From the IMG/VR virus record IMGVR_UViG_3300042691_040393, positions 1 through 25,983 of that record: a DNA stretch of 25,983 bases, one strand, 5' to 3'. Origin of the DNA: a virus. The position numbers were made by a program, and so were the translations under genes. The notes below the pieces were generated by a model. It made no database searches. It was given only the letters and a program-made list of their open reading frames with translations, and had not been told where the DNA came from. Each line of letters begins with the position of its first letter. Positions within the stretch are counted from its first letter, which is position 1. Below, piece after piece: positions 23,501 to 25,983 of the stretch.

Positions 23501-25983
23501 TTCTCCATCTGATACTGGAGATATAACTACTGCAAATTCATATCAAAATTACGATTATTCAGAAATACCTAGTATTAATGGAGAAAGAAATAGTGATATT
23601 ATCGATGTTAGGCCAAAAGTAACTCAATATCAAGTAGTAGAAGGTACTAGATCACCATTTGAATTTTTAGCAAGAAATTTTTCAACATCATATAATAATT
23701 CTTCAAAATATGTTCTTGCATCAGATGAAAATGTCACTTTATCTTATTCCTATTATCTTCCTAGAGTAGATAAAATATTTCTCTCGAAAGATGCTTTATT
23801 CCAATTGAAATATGGGGAACCATCAGAAACCACTCAGTTTCCATATTCTTTGGATGATTCCATAGAAATAGCTACAATTTATGTTCCTGCATATACTTTT
23901 AGTGCCAGTGATGTTTCTATAGTTAAAAATGAATATAAAAGATATACAATGGCCGATATTGGCAAATTGGAGACTAGAATAGAGAATTTAGAATATTACT
24001 CTACTCTATCTTTATTGGAAAAAGAGACTGCAAACTTAGGTATATTCGATAATAACGGAAATCCTAGATTCAAATCTGGTTTTTTTGTTGACAACTTTAG
24101 TACTACTTTATATCAACAAAAAGATACCATAGTAAAAAATAGCATAGACAGACCAAATAATGAGCTAAGACCAACACATTATACTACTAATTGTGACTTG
24201 ATATTGGGAGAATCTTCCATAATATTGAATAAAGATTTGAGCATAGATATAAATTATTCAAATGATTTCATTTCTAGTAATATAAAGAAAACTGGAAAGG
24301 TAATAACATTAGACTATTCCGAAGTAGTAGAAAATACTCAGCCATTCTCCACAAGAGTAACTGAAGTTACTTCATATTCTACTGCAGAATATGTTGGAGG
24401 GATAACATTGAGTCCATCGTCTGATACTTGGATAAGTCAAAGAAAAACAAAGACTAATCTTGTAGATCTAGATGGAGTCATAACAGAAACACAAAGACAA
24501 ATTATAATAACAGAGGACACGGAAGAAACTGGATTTTCTGCTCCGATATGGAATGGGGGAAGTCTATGGACAAGAGATCTAATATCAACAGAACAAATTC
24601 CTTATATGAGAAAAAGGAATATAGAATTTAGAGCGGAACGAATGAAGCCATATACTAGATTATATGCATTTTTTGACAATGTAGATGTAAATAGACATAT
24701 AATTCCAAAATTAGTTGAAATTCAGATGACTAGTGGGGTCTTCCAAGTAGGAGAGACCATCACTGCAAAAATAGAAGATTCTTTTGGTTCTTGGATTTCT
24801 AGTATAGGAACAGTTCCAGAAATATTAAAACAAAAACTGAGACAAGAAGGAATTTCTATAGAAACTATCTCTGATTTGAAAAATTTAACTCTAAGTTCGA
24901 ATATTGGTATTAGCACTACATCAAACAATGCAGCAGCAAATATTATTTTAGATTATTTTAGATCATCTAACTACGAGTCAGAAAATGGAGGAAAATTTAG
25001 ATTGTGTACTCCAGACCATAAAATTGGTCCATATAATAGTCCAACTAAAAAATATAATGTAAATCCGTATGATAGAAGTCAAATTATACCTTCTACATAT
25101 TCGACTACTTCAAGTATATTAAATATTGATACATTTAGTCTTTCATATAAGGGACAATCCAATTTTTATGGAAATATAAAGATTGGAATGAAATTGATAG
25201 GAGAAACTAGTAATGCAACTGCAATAGTTAAAGACATAAAATTAATTACTGACGATTCTGGAACTGTAATTGGATCATTTAGAATTCCAAATACAGACAA
25301 TATTAATCAAATTGGAGATAGATTTACTTCAGGAGAAAAGGCATTTAGATTGACTAATAGTTCAACTAACTCTCTTATTCCTGGTGTGGTATTCACATAT
25401 GCGTATGAGAAATTTTATTCTCAAGGTACATTGAATAATGTAGAGGAGTCTACTCTTTCTGTTAGTCCTCCTAGCTATGCTCCAGAAATCCCTCCGCCAT
25501 TACCAATAGTATACAACTACAATTTCCCAGAATCGACTCCCCAAATTCCAAATTCGATTCCTCCAGTTATTCCATCGACTCCAGTTATTCCATCGACTCC
25601 AGTTATTCCAACAACACCACAAGATCCACAACCACAAAAAGTAATAAGTGTAAACCGAGGTGGACCAGTTTATGCGAATGGTGCCCAAAGAAGAATAGTT
25701 GAAGCATATTTGGATGCTCGTCCAAACTCAAATGTAACTACGGCACAACAAGTAGCTAATAGATTGGGTGTAAAGAATGTAGATACTCTTCCAAGTGGTT
25801 ACATACCACAAAATGATGGAGATAGAATAGTTAGACAGCTACAAAAACAATTAGATGCACCAGTTGTACCTGGACCTGGATCTTCTATGTCATCTGGCGG
25901 TGGTGGCGGCGGTGGCGGCGGTGGTTCGTCAGGCGGCGGTGGCGGCGGTGGTTCGTCAGGCGGCGGTGGCGGCGGTGGCGGCA
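20550..25983 (+). CDS. DUF4815-type virion structural protein (partial at right edge)
   Basis: ATG 20550 is preceded by AGGA at 20541-20544. The frame is open to the window end (1811 codons) and the stop lies outside. It begins MPQKTNLNTYPYFDDFNPDN and has the N-terminal block FKPGYPIQARELTSLQSILQ, typical of DUF4815 proteins of T4-like cyanophages. A coiled-coil block IGKLETRIENLEYYSTLSLL (about 1136-1155) and RNIEFRAERMKPYTRLYAFF (about 1353-1372) are also conserved. The position after gp8 corresponds to T4 gp9-gp10, pins that carry fibres, so a host-contact or fibre-attachment role is likely. The C-terminus changes character: Pro-rich repeats (nt 25484-25630), a charged helical segment (nt 25638-25860), then polyglycine with Ser-Ser spacers. 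Apart from the glycine codons the gene is AT-rich. Confidence 0.85.
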   Translation, partial: MPQKTNLNTYPYFDDFNPDNIYHKILFKPGYPIQARELTSLQSILQNQIEQFGKWAFQEGSPVISGNITYNDRYYAVELKNSFNGINVFDYFGPIPGKIIFGQSSGVRAKVISCIGPQQSERNNTTIYVNFIDSDYTNSEYIGFSDGENLLLEEDTAFIIGENQDTVLTIRRGEAFASTIDRNCNSVGSILSIDSGVYFTRGYFIKNDPQFIILDQYNNSPSYIVGFEVLEDIITVEEDQFLNDNAKGFSNYAAPGADRLGISLVLTKIGLDEDVPDNFIKLLEINNGVIQSIQQNPRLNELGKELAKRTYDESGDYYVKSPTITAKETLNNLLGNDGIYNKNQITFNENIPDESLGTYQISPLKAYIKGYEVDVISPVFLDFKKARTTKRLENQSIVYNTGSNLTLNRVYGSPVVGFSTYTLSLRSDRIGINSSSPNGKEIGIARVYDFSLESGSYDSLIPNANQWNISLYDIQTYTEISINEPLTLNVPSYIKGKSSGASGFLRFNISNSGILTAYNISGNFIPGEKLVFNDVENENTRVSTLITSHTIDSVKSVYGLVGTSYTFCADTVQDTKKLFSNVEITSVDSTTGISTIKSNIPVFSGIAKNNDLVSYTSQGKIYPTYAKVTNVTATTLTLAGLTTVTGVCDAQLPSTNIQVTDLKLLGTKKNTSDNENLYTKLPKNVVSDVDLTNSNLTVKKQFDITITSNSTANISAGQNETFLPFDEERYVLTTENGFTEVLTNDKFDITTYNNSGGSIIKFNGLSTSSGSAKLIATLTKTNVEAKLKNKSKIKSIVVDKSRLIGSGIGETTINNGLVYGNYPYGTRVEDDDICLLQSDVTKIYGIFEKSDSINLNLDPTTPRITLTEIRGISGNTNDISLGEIFVGEVSNAVGIYAEKIDLGTIGFIYLNSNSFIRGETITFDSSQITATVNSTTIGDKDITSNYILDDGQRNSIYDYSRITRKPSYKEPIRKIKIYFESSSYSPSDTGDITTANSYQNYDYSEIPSINGERNSDIIDVRPKVTQYQVVEGTRSPFEFLARNFSTSYNNSSKYVLASDENVTLSYSYYLPRVDKIFLSKDALFQLKYGEPSETTQFPYSLDDSIEIATIYVPAYTFSASDVSIVKNEYKRYTMADIGKLETRIENLEYYSTLSLLEKETANLGIFDNNGNPRFKSGFFVDNFSTTLYQQKDTIVKNSIDRPNNELRPTHYTTNCDLILGESSIILNKDLSIDINYSNDFISSNIKKTGKVITLDYSEVVENTQPFSTRVTEVTSYSTAEYVGGITLSPSSDTWISQRKTKTNLVDLDGVITETQRQIIITEDTEETGFSAPIWNGGSLWTRDLISTEQIPYMRKRNIEFRAERMKPYTRLYAFFDNVDVNRHIIPKLVEIQMTSGVFQVGETITAKIEDSFGSWISSIGTVPEILKQKLRQEGISIETISDLKNLTLSSNIGISTTSNNAAANIILDYFRSSNYESENGGKFRLCTPDHKIGPYNSPTKKYNVNPYDRSQIIPSTYSTTSSILNIDTFSLSYKGQSNFYGNIKIGMKLIGETSNATAIVKDIKLITDDSGTVIGSFRIPNTDNINQIGDRFTSGEKAFRLTNSSTNSLIPGVVFTYAYEKFYSQGTLNNVEESTLSVSPPSYAPEIPPPLPIVYNYNFPESTPQIPNSIPPVIPSTPVIPSTPVIPTTPQDPQPQKVISVNRGGPVYANGAQRRIVEAYLDARPNSNVTTAQQVANRLGVKNVDTLPSGYIPQNDGDRIVRQLQKQLDAPVVPGPGSSMSSGGGGGGGGGGSSGGGGGGGSSGGGGGGGG
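25563..25610 (+). repeat. 18-bp tandem repeat encoding PVIPST
   Basis: The unit CCAGTTATTCCATCGACT occurs at 25563-25580 and 25581-25598, and a third, truncated copy (CCAGTTATTCCA) ends at 25610. It encodes PVIPST PVIPST PVIP inside a proline-rich stretch of the last gene, probably an extended linker. Confidence 0.9.
25896..25983 (+). repeat. Polyglycine-coding 27-bp tandem repeat at the window end
   Basis: Two identical 27-bp units lie at 25905-25931 and 25932-25958; a third begins at 25959 and changes near 25980. Each encodes seven Gly plus Ser-Ser, after an initial longer Gly run that starts at 25896. The DNA is GGC/GGT-rich and stands out in an AT-rich gene. The window ends inside it, so the full copy number is unknown. 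Confidence 0.92.

Noticed and set aside
20682-25000. Several reverse-strand frames of 60-95 aa
   Set aside because: They lie opposite the long DUF4815 frame, which reads without a stop and carries conserved blocks.
25500-25688. Reverse-strand frame with repeated NWSRWN-type residues
   Set aside because: It is the shadow of the proline-rich 18-bp tandem repeats on the + strand.

Overview
This window looks like part of a T4-like (myovirus) cyanophage genome, cut from a longer contig. All genes I support are on the + strand and tightly packed. Several have overlapping stop and start codons. The right-hand 21.8 kb is a baseplate and tail structural block in an order that matches T4-like phages: gp25, gp6, a gp7-like giant protein, a second giant structural protein, gp8, and a DUF4815-type structural protein that runs off the right edge. 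Several small genes just upstream resemble, from memory, conserved hypothetical genes of marine T4-like cyanophages. The host assignment (Synechococcus or Prochlorococcus type) is inferred from this resemblance. No photosynthesis gene is present to confirm it.

Layout. Bases 1-1690 form a GC-rich accessory segment: the tail of one gene, a 53-aa gene, a candidate structured RNA, a DUF6011-type zinc-finger protein and a tryptophan-rich 108-aa protein. Its intergenic spaces carry a recurring short motif with hairpins. Bases 1691-1924 hold no gene but contain a relative of the structured element. Bases 1925-4203 hold small hypothetical genes, a glycosyltransferase-like protein, a strong intrinsic terminator and three sites resembling the T4-type late promoter (ATAAATA), counting the one before gp25 and the one before gp8. 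Bases 4232-25983 are the AT-rich structural block.

How the genes work together. gp25, gp6, the gp7-like protein and gp8 would build the baseplate wedge. The 1500-aa protein and the DUF4815 protein probably add peripheral baseplate or host-contact parts. The three largest complete structural proteins (2623, 1500 and 527 aa) share short repeated modules, so they appear to have grown by module duplication and exchange. The last protein ends in a proline-rich linker, a small charged domain and a polyglycine tail encoded by 27-bp tandem repeats. The window stops inside that tail.

I see no CRISPR array, insertion sequence, tRNA, rRNA or clear defence system. The most unusual material is the repeated intergenic RNA-like elements on the left, the modular giant proteins, and the polyglycine tail on the right.
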